Shown here in pieces: positions 1 through 11,009 of a DNA stretch of 64,000 nt. The notes under the pieces are model-generated. The model was not told where the DNA came from, did not search any database, and saw nothing but the letters and a program-made list of their open reading frames with translations. Source of the DNA: Wallemia ichthyophaga EXF-994 (lineage: Eukaryota > Basidiomycota > Wallemiomycetes > Wallemiales > Wallemiaceae). The stretch covers positions 144,444 through 208,443 of the forward strand of contig NW_008806292.1 in NCBI RefSeq assembly GCF_000400465.1. Direction: 5' to 3'. The position numbers and the translations under genes are program-made. Each line of letters begins with the position of its first letter. Position 1 is the stretch's first letter.

Positions 1-501
1 ATCAATCAACAGTTTGCCATCACGAAGGTTGGCAGTAGATCTTTGAAAAACTTTCTCAAAGTTGTTTCAAATATTGTCAAGAACGGGGATATATCTGCGA
101 TGGATTATTCGTCAAGAGGTGTTTGGAGATCTGAGGTTTTCTCAATTGTCAATCTCGCCACCAAGTACAACGATATAGAGTGTTTGAGACTGTCGTCTGA
201 GATTTTCCACTCACTGACAAACTTACCTATGTCGGAGAAATACCGTGACATCATTTCGTCAGGTTCGGTTGAGGCGCTGCTCAAAAACCTTGTCACCGCT
301 GTATCTAGAGCTGGATACGATATTGATGAAAATTACAGAACTACACTGAAAAATCTCGGGTTGGTCTTTGCAGCTGTCAAAACTAACGACACACATTCCA
401 AAGACACACATGGTTGGATTCAACTGATCAGCAGAATATTAGCTACTGGTGATGACAATTACTACAACATGGTATTAGGGCAGTTACATAATTACTTGTA
501 G
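1..501 (+). CDS. 3' end of an unrecognised helical protein gene (partial)
   Basis: The reading frame is open from the first base of the window to a TAG at 499-501, so this is the last roughly 166 codons of a gene that begins upstream. The product is rich in Leu, Ile, Ser and Asn. Its pattern of amphipathic helices recalls HEAT/armadillo-type repeats, with no catalytic motif, signal peptide or membrane segment visible. I do not recognise the family. It ends 12 bp before the stop codon of the TEN1-like gene on the opposite strand, so the two are tail to tail. The internal TTG near 43 is an ordinary Leu codon, not a start. Confidence 0.7.
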   Translation: MNQQFAITKVGSRSLKNFLKVVSNIVKNGDISAMDYSSRGVWRSEVFSIVNLATKYNDIECLRLSSEIFHSLTNLPMSEKYRDIISSGSVEALLKNLVTAVSRAGYDIDENYRTTLKNLGLVFAAVKTNDTHSKDTHGWIQLISRILATGDDNYYNMVLGQLHNYL

Positions 502-513
502 ATTTCATTGCAC

Positions 514-967
514 TTAATTTCTTCTATCAACCGCGTCAGACCATTGTGTGATGTTTAGACCATTACATATCTTGTAGATAAGAGCGTTAAAAGTGAGTGT
601 GTCACCATCAAAAGCAATTTGATCCGAAGACTAATGTTAGAACTGTCAGGAATAACATAGCTTACAACATGAACCAATGCTCACCTCGTCAATTTCTCCC
701 CATATCATCACTGTGTCGTTGACCTCTGGCGTAGGCACGCTCAGAGAATCAGGTAAACAGTTCTCAAGATTTACAGTGAGAAAGTGTTTATTGTGAACTA
801 TTTCTATTAAAGGAAGCTGGCACTGAGATACGCTATTCTCTTCGTTAGTAAGGCGAGAGAATGCGTGGCGGGAGAACTAACCTGCCGACTGTCCTCAGCT
901 TGGTGAGCGCCTCGCATTTTTTCACTTTCTCAATCGACCTCGTTATCGCGACAACTGGTTCACTCAT
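514..967 (-). CDS. TEN1: TEN1-like CST telomere-capping subunit (OB-fold)
   Basis: Three short exons (882-967, 685-832, 514-630) join in frame to give 116 aa, close to the usual TEN1 length of about 120. The introns are 49 and 54 nt, with GTTAGT and GTGAGC donors and CTAAC branch sites. The order of features matches TEN1: an N-terminal KLRTVG strand (compare TLRTFG in human TEN1), a central VNDTVMIWGEID strand, then a C-terminal FNALIYKICNGLNITQWSDA stretch resembling human ARVLTCVEGMNLPLLEQA. TEN1 is known to bind STN1 in the CST complex at telomere ends. Each exon is under 150 nt, which hides the gene from simple ORF scanning. Identification rests on motif similarity by eye. Another small OB-fold protein of the RPA3 type is the main alternative. 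Confidence 0.6.
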
Positions 968-1130
968 TGTTGTATGATTGTCATACAAAAAGAAAAATAC
1001 AATCGAGCATTGTTTCCTAGTTTCTTGCTGTCAATCATCGCGGCAAATTTGTACATGATAAAGCCATTAATATAGTTTATTTGCGATAGAAACTGTTTAG
1101 TTAGCATGATATTATGAGAGGACAACACAC

Positions 1131-3099
1131 TTACATCTTCTTGAAGTTGAAGTAAAGTTGCATCACTCCTCTGTCGTACGACGATCTGAATCCTCTGGAA
1201 AGAAAATCAGCTGTTGTCTCAAAATCAGACCACTACCCACCGTTTATGCGAGTGTTCCCACTCTTTGTTGACAATCGTGAATGCAATGTCTTCATATGGA
1301 GGTCCTGCTATGAACATTACCGTAGATATGTCAGGATTATCTTTGTTTTTAATGACTTTGTAAGTCGGTGTCTTGGTTTTGTCTATGAGATCCGGGTAGA
1401 AGATGTTGAACTTGTATCCTTGAACAACTTTCGGAGGTGGGTTGTCTTGATCGTAGTGTGTTTGGTTGTATCTAGATAATTTGGTTGAGATTTTTATCAA
1501 AAAGGAGCATCATGACCCACTTGTTCCACTCATAACCTGTATGCACTCTATTGAAGTATCTCGGTTTGCGCGGCCTGTTCAGGTCATCCCACGTGTAAGT
1601 CACTTTGGCGGCCTCTTGGACTTCTGTGAAGATATAGTCGTTGTCGAACTCGTCGTTGAAGTTGTGAGGTGTTTGTAAATCCTGCATCCTGAACCAATTC
1701 TCTAGCTCCATATCTGTCACCGAGGCACCGACATCATCTGCTCGGGGTGCTACCTGCTTCTGAGGCAGTTCTGATCTGGCTATGAAAGTCGAGTTTATCA
1801 ATTCACGCCTGTGTTTCATCTATTCAAATAATGGTTATTAGTTGAGTTCTATTCAAATAAACTTACCAAATTCTTCTTATCGTCTTCTTCCAGTACCATC
1901 GGCATCTGTCGATCTTCATACGGCAGTTGCTTTTTATGTGTTGGTTTAGGAGACATACAGGGATCATATTCGTCAGGTTTGATTGCTTCTGTCTTAGGCG
2001 TCTCTTCTGGCTGTTTGGACTTAGGTGCCTGATCCATATCGTCTTTCATCGATTTGGTTAATTCAGACTGCATTCTTTCTGCTTCGAGCTGCTGCTTTTC
2101 GCGTAATTGAGTAAGTCGATTGTTGAGCACGAGTTTGTGCATGTCATTCAACTTGGCTTTGGCTTTGTGCACGAGTAAACTTTTGAGAAGATCCTCCCAG
2201 TACTCCATATCGATTGCTGCATCAGATTGTAGCTTGACCTGAATAGATTGTTGCAGTTGTGAGAGCTGGTAGAGGCTCTTTCCTTGGAGTATCATCTCTA
2301 TCTGTTCCTCTGCGTCTTCGTCTATTGCGTGTGGCTCGCTCATTGTTCTCACTATTCTTTCCAACTTGTTTTCACAAACGGCTAGCATGCACTTGAGCGA
2401 TTCATTAGAAGGATGAGATAGTAAGAGAAAGTAACCCACGTTCCAAAATTCTTTGTTTTGTTCAGCTGTCTCAAGGTCAAGGAATTCGCAAATATCAGCA
2501 TGAAGCGCTTTAGCTTGGTCGAAATTGATATTTTCCAAGATACGATAGGGTTCATCGAGATGGACTTCAAGACCAGTTTCAACTTCTTGGTCGTCATCAC
2601 GGGTGTGGGTGGTATCAGGATGTGCAAACTTCAAATTCAAGCAGAGGTAGTCAATTGGCTGAGCCCTGTGGCCCTTGATTCTCATAACAGCACGCATACG
2701 CTTCTGTTCAAGCATGAAATCATCTTCTTTATTGAGCCATTCTTGGGTTTGAGCAGAGTCATTTAGTCGTTGCGCTTTAGACTGCTCTGCCTCTTTCTCC
2801 ATCTTATCCAATTCACGTTGTTGTCTTCTCATATTGAGTTTGTGAAGCTCTTCCCTCGTTTCAGCTCTGCGCTGCTCATCTCTCTCAGCTGCTTGATCTG
2901 CAGTGATACCAGATTTCCTATCTTTCTCAGATTTCTTCTGCCACTGAAATTTAGAGTTTAGATCTGAATCGTTGAAAGGGTTATCTGAGCCGGAGAAAGT
3001 GGAAGCTGTAGCCATTCTCCGTGATTCTTCTTGCTTCCTTTCACGCTTGGATTGATGAGAGTTATCGTCATCGTATCTATCTCTCTTGAAAGAAGACAT
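1131..3099 (-). CDS. CACTIN: Cactin, spliceosome-associated protein
   Basis: Four exons (1867-3099, 1521-1819, 1241-1471, 1131-1194) encode 608 aa. The N-terminal half is charged, Arg/Lys/Glu-rich and coiled-coil-like, followed by a helical middle domain. The C-terminal 110 residues match the conserved cactin C-terminal domain: YNQTHYDQDNPPPKVVQGYK, then NIFYPDLIDKTKTPTY, then AGPPYEDIAFTIVNKEWE, ending in YDRGVMQLYFNFKKM. Cactin is a nuclear factor associated with the spliceosome and needed for efficient splicing. That fits a genome in which almost every gene carries tiny introns. The three 46-49-nt introns split the C-terminal domain, so unspliced reading makes the gene look broken when it is not. 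It is divergent from MCM4. Confidence 0.93.
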
Positions 3100-3255
3100 G
3101 GTGGTAGAGAGATAAGGGGAGTGGTGTGTGTGCTAGCAGCTTAAATACAAGATGTGAAATTGATTGATTCATTTCTAATCTTGCGATTGTAATCTTGCGA
3201 CTTAGACTATCGAATTGATACGCGTGTTGAACACATACCATCAACGACGCGTAAA
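3100..3255. promoter_or_regulatory. Divergent promoter region of CACTIN and MCM4
   Basis: The 156 bp between the two start codons must hold both promoters. It contains paired ACGCGT-type sequence (acgcgt near 3220 and gacgcgt near 3246). ACGCGT is the core of the MBF element that drives G1/S genes, including MCM genes, in other fungi. Assigning it as an MBF site here is inference. Confidence 0.5.
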
Positions 3256-6138
3256 ATGAGCAACAGAAGTTCATCACCAATGTTATTCCCTTCTTCACCT
3301 AGCGTGAATAATCAGCGTACACCAACCAGGAATCAACGTGAAAACTCAAATTTACCGCCTTCTTCACCGGGAATAAACCCAGATTTCTTAGCAGCGCCAC
3401 CTTCTTCAGATGCAGGTAATCACAGATCATCATCACCGCTGCACTTTCCTTCCTCTTCTGCATCTACTCCACGTGCTTCTCAACATCTAACTCCCTCGCA
3501 TCAAAGACGCGGTGATGTTCACTCAAACCTCCCACCTTCCTCACCAAGCTTTGTTAAATCAAGAAGACATTTAACTCTTCAAAACGCACCAAATTCTGAT
3601 ATTCACAAGTCAGATAGAACTTTTTCACAGGCTAATGTTCCAAATACTGATAGCCAGACTGATGACAGTGGAATGCTTAGAGTCATTTGGGGTACAAACG
3701 TTCAAATCGCTGATTCTATGGCTGCTTTTAGAGCCTTCTTGAGAGGTTTCAAGACAAAGTATAGACGGGCTTATGAAAGAGATTTAGGACGTGATTTACC
3801 TAGTTTAACTGACCAAGCAAGCTCTGAGAACGTTCTTTACGAGAGCTACTTGCGAAAGATGCGATTCACCGGTCAAACCAATTTGAACCTGGATATGAAC
3901 AATTTAATTTCATTCCCACAATCTCGTAAATTATACTCGCAATTGCAAAAATACCCTCAGGAGATTATTCCAATCATGGATCAGGTACTCAAAGACGTTA
4001 TGCTTGAACTCGGTGAGGAGGATGCTGAGCGTGACGAACAAAGGATTGGCCAGCAAGCCTGGGATGAAGAGCTAGGAGAGTTAATGTCTAAGGTCTACAA
4101 AGTACGTCCATTCAATCTCCCATCAGTGAACATGCGCGAGTTGAATCCATCCGACACGGACAAACTAGTTTCAATCAAAGGTTTAGTCATCCGTGCCACT
4201 CCAATTATACCAGACATGAAGAATGCCTTTTTTAAGTGTACAATATGTCAACACACTCATCAAGTTGAGATTGACCGTGGAAGAATCGCAGAGCCATCAA
4301 GATGTCCAAGAGATGTGTGTAATTACCAAGGCACAATGGCACTCATACACAATAGATGTGAATTCGCCGATAAACAAATTGTCCGCCTGCAGGAGACACC
4401 CGACAGCGTTCCAGACGGTCAGACACCACACACAGTGTCTCTATGTGTATACGATGAACTCGTCGATGTTACTAAGCCTGGTGATAGAATCACCGTTACT
4501 GGAATTTTCCGTTCATTACCTGTCCGTGTAAATCCACGCCAGAGGTCCATCAAATCACTTTTCAAGACATTCCTCGACATAGTGCATATAAAGCGCACTG
4601 ATGCAAACAGGATGGGTTTCGACGCAACGACCAGACCTGGTGACCGAGTCAATCTGGCTGGAGTTGGTGTCGGAGGTGACGACGAGCTAGAGGCTGAGAT
4701 GGCGAACAATGATGACAACGAAGCTGGTACAATAGCTGAGGAGATGGAGAACAAGTTAGTAGAAATCTCGCAACGGCCCGACTGTTACGAGTTGCTAGCT
4801 CGCTCTCTCGCGCCATCAATTTGGGAGATGGATGACATCAAGAAAGGAATCCTACTGCAGATGTTTGGAGGAACTAACAAATCAATTGCACGCGGTGGTG
4901 GTGGCGGCGGGCCGCGTTTCCGTGGTGACATCAACGTTCTTCTCGTTGGTGATCCAGGTACTTCCAAGTCGCAGATCCTGCAGGTGAGAGCGATGCAATA
5001 CAACAATACCTCCTCGCTAATTGCTAACACAGTACGTGCACAAAATAACGCCCCGCGGTGTCTACACATCTGGTAAAGGATCGTCAGCCGTCGGGTTAAC
5101 AGCGTACATCACTCGCGATCCGGATTCGAAGCAGTTAGTGCTTGAGAGGTGAGCGGGGTGTGTCTAAAAGGAGAAAAATACTAACGCACCAGCAGCGGTG
5201 CTCTAGTCCTCTCAGACGGCGGTGTGTGCTGTATAGATGAATTCGACAAGATGTCCGACGCCACTCGCTCCGTCCTCCATGAAGTGATGGAGCAGCAAAC
5301 AGTCTCGATAGCGAAAGCGGGTATCATCACCACACTTAATGCCCGTACATCGATTCTCGCTGCAGCGAACCCAGTGCAATCGAAATACAACGTGAAGCTG
5401 CCAATTACCAAGAACATAGATTTACCACCAACGCTCATTTCTCGATTTGACCTGCTTTATCTTGTGCTGGACAACATCGACGAATTCGCAGATCGCAAAC
5501 TTGCCAGACATTTAGTGTCTATGTATATCGAAGACGCTCCCGAGACGGCGGGCAGCGATGTGCTGGGACTCGACATACTCACCGCCTACATTACCTATGC
5601 GAAGAACAAAGTACAGCCCGAGCTGACATCGGAAGCGAGTGAGGAGCTCGTTCGGTGTTACGTTCAGCTGCGTAAACAAGGAGAAGATGCTAATAACGCT
5701 GAAAAAAGAATCACTGCTACAACCCGTCAACTTGAGTCTATGATTAGATTGGCTGAGGGCCATGCGCGTATGCGTCTATCTAAATTTGTCGAGCTCCTCG
5801 ATGTAGTCGAAGCCAACAGACTCATCATCGATGCTGTCAAAGGTTCGGCTACAGATCCAGTTACTGGCTTAGTCGACATCAGTCTTCTCAATACCGGCTA
5901 CTCGGCTAATAACAGACGTCAAAATCAAGATCTCATTAATGAGATTAGCTCCCTCGTGGAGGGTTCGAGAAGTGCTAATATCAAGTATAGCGATATACTC
6001 GCGCAAATCAACTCACAGTCGAGTATTGCTGTCGATGGCGCTATGTTTGCAGACGCAGTGAGACAGATGGAAGAAAATGGCGACTTGCAGGTCGTTGGTG
6101 AAGGTGCGCGCAAGATGATTAGAAAGGTGGTAACGTAA
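3256..6138 (+). CDS. MCM4: DNA replication licensing factor MCM4
   Basis: Three exons (3256-4983, 5033-5148, 5196-6138) give 928 aa, the usual MCM4 length. The first about 130 residues are Ser/Pro-rich with many SSP and SPS sites, the disordered MCM4 tail targeted by DDK and CDK in other species. An OB-fold follows, with zinc ligands CTIC near residue 327 and CPRDVC. The AAA+ ATPase carries Walker [10 protein letters not shown], Walker [10 protein letters not shown] and an arginine finger in SRFDLLY. MCM4 is one of six subunits of the MCM2-7 replicative helicase. The second exon is only 116 nt and bridges Walker A and Walker B. Two AGs lie close together at the third exon acceptor, and I chose the one giving LESGALVL, which matches the family. 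Confidence 0.96.
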
Positions 6139-6313
6139 AACTTAACCTGATGTATTCATATTCTTTTAACATACTTATAACATATACTTGAAAAATATAA
6201 ACATAAAAAGAAAAAGTATTCATTGTTGTATATAAAACAAGAGAATCGTGTCTTGGTTGTTTCTATATCCATATGCGAGTGCGAGTGTATCAGAGATGTT
6301 CAGTTCTCACAAG

Positions 6314-9300
6314 CTAAAACTGGGACATGTAGAGATAGAACTCGACTTGGCTAGCCGCAGGGCCATACTGGTAGCAGAAGCGGGAGATTTGGCAAGCAAA
6401 GAGGGCTTTTTGGTAAGACAGTGGGAGGCGCTGGAGGAGGTTGTCTATGCCGACGTACTGCACGAGCGTCTTTGGCATAGCTTTGCTAAGTACCTTCTTG
6501 CGTTTCTCAACATCTGCGAATAATCCATCGCTGCTCTCAAGTTCGAGTTGAAGTTTGTTGAGTGTACGTGAAAGGTTATCACTGATGATTGTGCGGCTCT
6601 CTGTACCACCGAGTCTATTGTACTCGCTCCAGATAGTGTTGAATTCCATACGTGCGTTGCTTTCGATGATTTCTTGAATATCCTTCACGTAGCTCTCGTA
6701 AAATGACGATGGCTTGCCGTTGGTGTACATCATCAGCTCGGAATATTCCTCCTCATTGAGCGCAAGACCAGCGAGAACTTCCAAACTAGACGACGTGACA
6801 CCACCTTTGTTTGCTGAAGAGTCACGAATGAGAATAACACCGCGTTTTTCCAGCATCAGACGAGCCTGTTGCGTAACAAACAGGTTCGCACCTTCGACGA
6901 TGATCCTGCGTAATGTCAGTACTGTATCACTTTAAAAAACTCCAATTTACTTGAAATGTGGCTTTCCTTCGCCATCGAAGAGCTGATTCACGTTTGAGAT
7001 GTTCACTGCCTGTGGACGACCACCGCATGGGATAAGAACGTCAGCCTTGACGCGAAGGTGGTATCCATTACGGAAGCTGGTTCCATCCTGTACTATTTCG
7101 CCAGATGGCAGCTTGACGTCATTCTGCTCGCAAAGCACTCTGTAACCATCCTTAGAAAGACGACTGACGTCGAACTCCTTAATCATAACACGCTGCTTAG
7201 CCAAGCGAGTTAACTCCGCTCTATCGAGGCCAACAGGATCGTAGATGACACCAGAGCCATCAACAATAGCCACTGTTTTGTCCTTGCTGAGGAGAATCTC
7301 ATTGCTACCAAGATCACCATCTGGTCCACCAGTTTGCACCTTGGTCGTCGTTTCCTCGTCCATGGCCATCTTATCGAGAATGCCAACATAGTACTGTCTA
7401 ACTGAGCGACTAGTCATACCATACACGTCATGTGGGATACCGCCCAAAGTGTCTGCTGACTTGCCGGTAGTAAATGACTTCCACCATGGTGCACCTCTGC
7501 TACGCGCATGCAGAGCTGCCCAGTCCATGTAACCAGCCGTTCCCTCATCTGGACCAAGGAACAAAATTTCTTGCTTGGCGTGCAAGTCGACAATTGGCTC
7601 TTTGATACCAGGGCTGTTGCCAGGGATGAGGAGATCGATGATACTGTCAATGTAACGCTCAAATGCTAACTCAGGGTTTGCGTTGAGGTTAGGAAGAATT
7701 ACACCCTTGCTGCCACCCTCAGGAATGTCCTTGTTCTTGAGTGATTGCGTTGAGGATAGGTTGTAGCACTCGTCGAAAAGCATACGTTGGTTAGTGGCGT
7801 AATTTTCACTGTCGCGACTGCGAAGAATACGAATACCACCACGAGCAACATCCTTGAAACGGACGTGGAATCCTTGGAAGTCAGAGCCAACGATGAAAAA
7901 GATACCGTATGGTTTCTGAGTGTATTCGTTGTTAGGAAGGAAATCACCATCCAATCTAAATGATAGCGCTACTTTAGTTGGCTGATAGAAGTTGGTCTTG
8001 AGTGTGTGCTTGTTCATAACCATGAAACTTTCGAGGACTTGTAACTCAAATGGGTTACGAGTACCCTTTTGAAGAGTAGCGTGGAGCTCTTCATCCGACA
8101 TGACGTGAACTTGTTGGAGACGCTGGTGAGAGAGAGTAGGTACAACTTCCTCATTGGCGGAGGAGGCAGGATAGTGCGCCATAGCGAATTGAGTGTATAA
8201 CAAACGAACGAGCTCTGGATACGATTGAATGACATCGAGGATGGCAGTCTTGGTGAAGGTTTCTTCTCTCAATCTGCGCTTGAGATCAGCGAGAACACCC
8301 ATATGGGTGCTGTTGGACTCGTCGAGCAGACTTTGTAGAGCCTCATATGCTGGACCAAGTCTGTTGCAAAAGTGGGTGATGTAGATGTAACCGACATATG
8401 CGTAGGTGGCTTCCTGCACTGCGTTACCCATTCCAGGGTCAGTTTCGGCTGCGCGGGAGAATAAGGGGTTGTCTGGAAGACAGTAGATGAGGGAAACTTC
8501 GCGGACAATTTGAACGACGGAGTGAGAGATTGGTGGGGCTGGTACGAGAGGATCTGTAGGTTAATTATGTTAGTGGAAATGTTACAAGACGAAAGAAAAG
8601 CTCACCTTGGTTGAGATAGAGAGAGACTATCATAGAGCCATTTGAGAAATGCTCAACAAACTTCCTAGTTGAGTGGAGGCCATAAAAATGGTAGAGATCG
8701 GTGAGAGTAGAGAAGAAGCCCTTCGTTGTACCTCTCTTGTAACCGATAACAATACGATGTTCAGTGGTGCCTTCAATTTCGAAACCTTCAACGACAGGTC
8801 CAGTACGGACGTCGACCTGGTTGAGGATGCGTTGGTAGATGTCAATGGTGTTAGCGGAGGCCTTCTCGAGGAAAAGAGGATCCGCAATTTTGCGAATATC
8901 GTTTTCCTTGGATTCTAACTTTGGGAAGTTGCATTTCGAAAGGAAGTAACACCTAAGGTTGCCCTTAGCTTTTGAAGTATAAGTCTCTAATCTGAAAGGA
9001 ATGCTGTCGCTGTCAAAGTATTTGGAGTCAATTAATTGTTCAACGCCATGGCCAGACTTGTCCGAGTGAATGAAAACAGCGTCATTCTCTCTCTCCTTCT
9101 TCAAATCGATGTCCAATTTGTTTGAGTCATTGCGGTGTTTAGTGTACGCAACCAATTTAGCAGCGTAAAGACTGATAATGTGATCAGATATGGTATCAAC
9201 CGTTTCTAACTTGAAGTAAGTATCATCAATTCCCAAATTGGTGTAGAACCAATTAACTTCATTGTCAACGAGATTTTCAGGAATAAAAGCTTTGTGCTTG

Positions 9301-9608
9301 AGATTTTCAATTACTTTCTGGCATTGTACATCCTTATCAGCGTAGATTGTGTCAGTGTAACCTTTGTCATTTTTTAGTTTATTGAGTGCGAGATCGCTAT
9401 TGCTCTTCTGTAAAGGGGAAGGAGTGGAAGGGATAAAGAGGTGTGGTGTTTGTGACTGCGATTTTGTCAGTAAGGGATCTCTGAGGGATAAAAAGGAGAT
9501 GAAGGATGGAGATGGGGATGAGCTGCGAAGGCGTGGGTGGGGGAATGGTGATTCCGTGGATTCCGTGGATTCCGTGGATCCTGTGGAGGTAATCTCTGGT
9601 AGCTTCAT
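6314..9608 (-). CDS. GDH2: NAD-specific glutamate dehydrogenase, large fungal type
   Basis: Three exons (8606-9608, 6951-8553, 6314-6905) encode 1065 aa, typical of fungal GDH2. It oxidises glutamate to 2-oxoglutarate and ammonium with NAD and serves glutamate catabolism. The catalytic domain shows FKDVARGGIRI, the PEGGSKGVILPN loop around the substrate-binding Lys, FLGPDEGTAGYMDWAALHAR, and GGPDGDLGSNEIL of the NAD domain. The dehydrogenase end reads CGGRPQAVN then KIIVEGANLFVT, restored across the second intron. The N-terminal 70 residues are Ser/Thr-rich and low complexity, including a short triplicated TES unit. The gene is convergent with MCM4, and 175 bp lie between the stop codons. Confidence 0.95.
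9552..9590. repeat. 9-nt tandem repeat (gattccgtg) in the GDH2 N-terminus
   Basis: Three perfect copies of gattccgtg, followed by one degenerate copy, encode the Thr-Glu-Ser repeats near residues 10-20 of GDH2. The unit length is a multiple of three, so copy number can vary without frameshift. Confidence 0.85.
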
Positions 9609-9904
9609 CGGTGTTGTTTAATAAGAGATTAGATGAAAACTACCAAATTAGTAAGTCACAGCCCATAGCCGTGTGTAACCATATCCAGCCATATTCAGCC
9701 ATCCCTAGTCATCTCCGCTTTCTACCCACTTTTAATTGTTCCGACATGATGATGGTTGGAGAAGAAGAGATATAATTTTAGTTATTTAAATATAATCTAG
9801 ACTCGTGATAATAAATCTCGCTTGTCTGGTCTACTAGCACTGCCGATCCAGCCGACGCGAGACGCTATCCGTGGTATCAACTTCCATCACCACATTGTGA
9901 AGAA
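9609..9904. promoter_or_regulatory. Divergent promoter region of GDH2 and VTC1
   Basis: At 296 bp this is one of the largest divergent spacers in the window. It contains three similar ccatatccagccat-like steps near 9678-9710 and an AT-rich stretch near 9770-9800. I see no specific known operator. Confidence 0.4.
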
Positions 9905-10366
9905 ATGCTGAAATTATTCTCAAAGAAAGCGCTTTCGTTGTTACCGGAGAATGTTAATAAGAGTAGATATAATGTGGTTTATCAGAATGTAAAAGTGGGC
10001 GATGAATATCGAAGTGTCAAAGTTCCTCAATACTCGCACAACACATCTGCCAAAGTAGAACCCAAGGTTTTCTTAGCTAATGAGAGAACACTTGTTAGTT
10101 ACATCAATATGGCTGTTTTAATTGGTACGCTGTCAATAAGTCTATACAATAGTACAAACGAGACGACATCAAGGTATTTTGGATTAGTGTATTCAGCGAT
10201 ATCAGTATTCACGATATTATATGGATACTTTATATATCAAAGGCGATTAACTTTGATAAAGAAGAAAGCAAACACCCACTTTGACCATATTCTCGGTCCA
10301 ATTGCAATCTCAATATGTCTATTCGTTTCAGTGGCTTACAACTTTTATTCCAAATTTCTTATTTGA
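9905..10366 (+). CDS. VTC1: VTC1-type DUF202 membrane protein (polyphosphate/vacuolar transporter chaperone)
   Basis: A single exon encodes 153 aa. After a basic N-terminus of about 55 residues comes the DUF202 signature VEPKVFLANERTLVSYINM (VTC1 of yeast reads VEPKVFFANERTFLSW). Three predicted membrane helices follow, near residues 70-85, 98-115 and 130-150, the last preceded by DHILGP. VTC1 is the small membrane subunit of the VTC complex, which makes polyphosphate and moves it into the vacuole. The protein is about 25 residues longer than yeast VTC1 at its N-terminus. Its last 8 coding bases overlap the end of the methyltransferase gene on the opposite strand. Confidence 0.85.
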   Translation: MLKLFSKKALSLLPENVNKSRYNVVYQNVKVGDEYRSVKVPQYSHNTSAKVEPKVFLANERTLVSYINMAVLIGTLSISLYNSTNETTSRYFGLVYSAISVFTILYGYFIYQRRLTLIKKKANTHFDHILGPIAISICLFVSVAYNFYSKFLI

Positions 10367-11009
10367 TCTCTTTCCTCAAAAACACATTCATACGCTTTTT
10401 ATCTCTGTTTTCTGTTGTGATTGGCGGGTACTCATCCAGTACACACTCAAACCCATCACCTAAGATATCCTTATATAATTCAGGTGTATATCCGAATGGG
10501 GGTCCTTGCTCAACACCATCCACCAACTCTTCCTTTATAGGGAATACCAATGTTATTAGCACTCCACCTTGCTTGACTGTGCGCTTCATCTTGTCTGCAT
10601 ATTCACCTCTCCTCTCTAATGGCAGTGCACAGAAGAAAGTGTAATCGTAAACGACGTCGTATTCTTCCTCCTCAACGAAGAAGTCTGCGCACTTGAACTG
10701 CACACCTTCCACTCCCTCGGCTAATTCCGTCGCTAATCTCACACCCTCTGGTGATATATCCATACCTGTAGTAGAATAACCCATTTTTGCAAAGTATATA
10801 GCATCATATCCCTTTCCGCAGCCTGGAACCAGCACTTTCACGTTCCTATTAGGCTCTGGGAGGTGTAGTGCACCTTTCTCCAAATAATGCTTGAGCAGTG
10901 GCTGCACATCTCCATTGTCCCATGGCGGTTTGTCACTCAGCCTCCAAATAGCTTCCCAGCCTTGTTCGTTGTGCTCTTTAAGCAAATGTCTCATTCCATC
11001 TTTGTCCAT
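10359..11009 (-). CDS. TPMT-family thiol/thiocyanate S-methyltransferase
   Basis: A single exon of 216 aa starts at the ATG at 11007-11009 (MDKDGMRHL). The upstream TTG-initiated extension is unlikely. It is a class I SAM-dependent methyltransferase with motif I VLVPGCGKGYDAIYFAKMGY and an acidic post-I residue in TGMDIS. The N-terminal WEAIWRLSDKPPWDNG is typical of the TPMT, HOL and thiol methyltransferase group, and the mid-region YDYTFFCALPLERR and PPFGYTPEL agree. Members methylate thiols, thiocyanate or halides, usually in detoxification. The substrate here cannot be read from sequence. The stop codon lies inside the last codons of VTC1. Confidence 0.85.
   Translation of the reverse strand: MDKDGMRHLLKEHNEQGWEAIWRLSDKPPWDNGDVQPLLKHYLEKGALHLPEPNRNVKVLVPGCGKGYDAIYFAKMGYSTTGMDISPEGVRLATELAEGVEGVQFKCADFFVEEEEYDVVYDYTFFCALPLERRGEYADKMKRTVKQGGVLITLVFPIKEELVDGVEQGPPFGYTPELYKDILGDGFECVLDEYPPITTENRDKKRMNVFLRKEIK

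Noticed and set aside
1225-3099. CACTIN looks like three overlapping broken ORFs
   Set aside because: Introns of 47, 49 and 46 nt with normal donors and branch sites restore one frame that matches the whole C-terminal domain, so it is intact.
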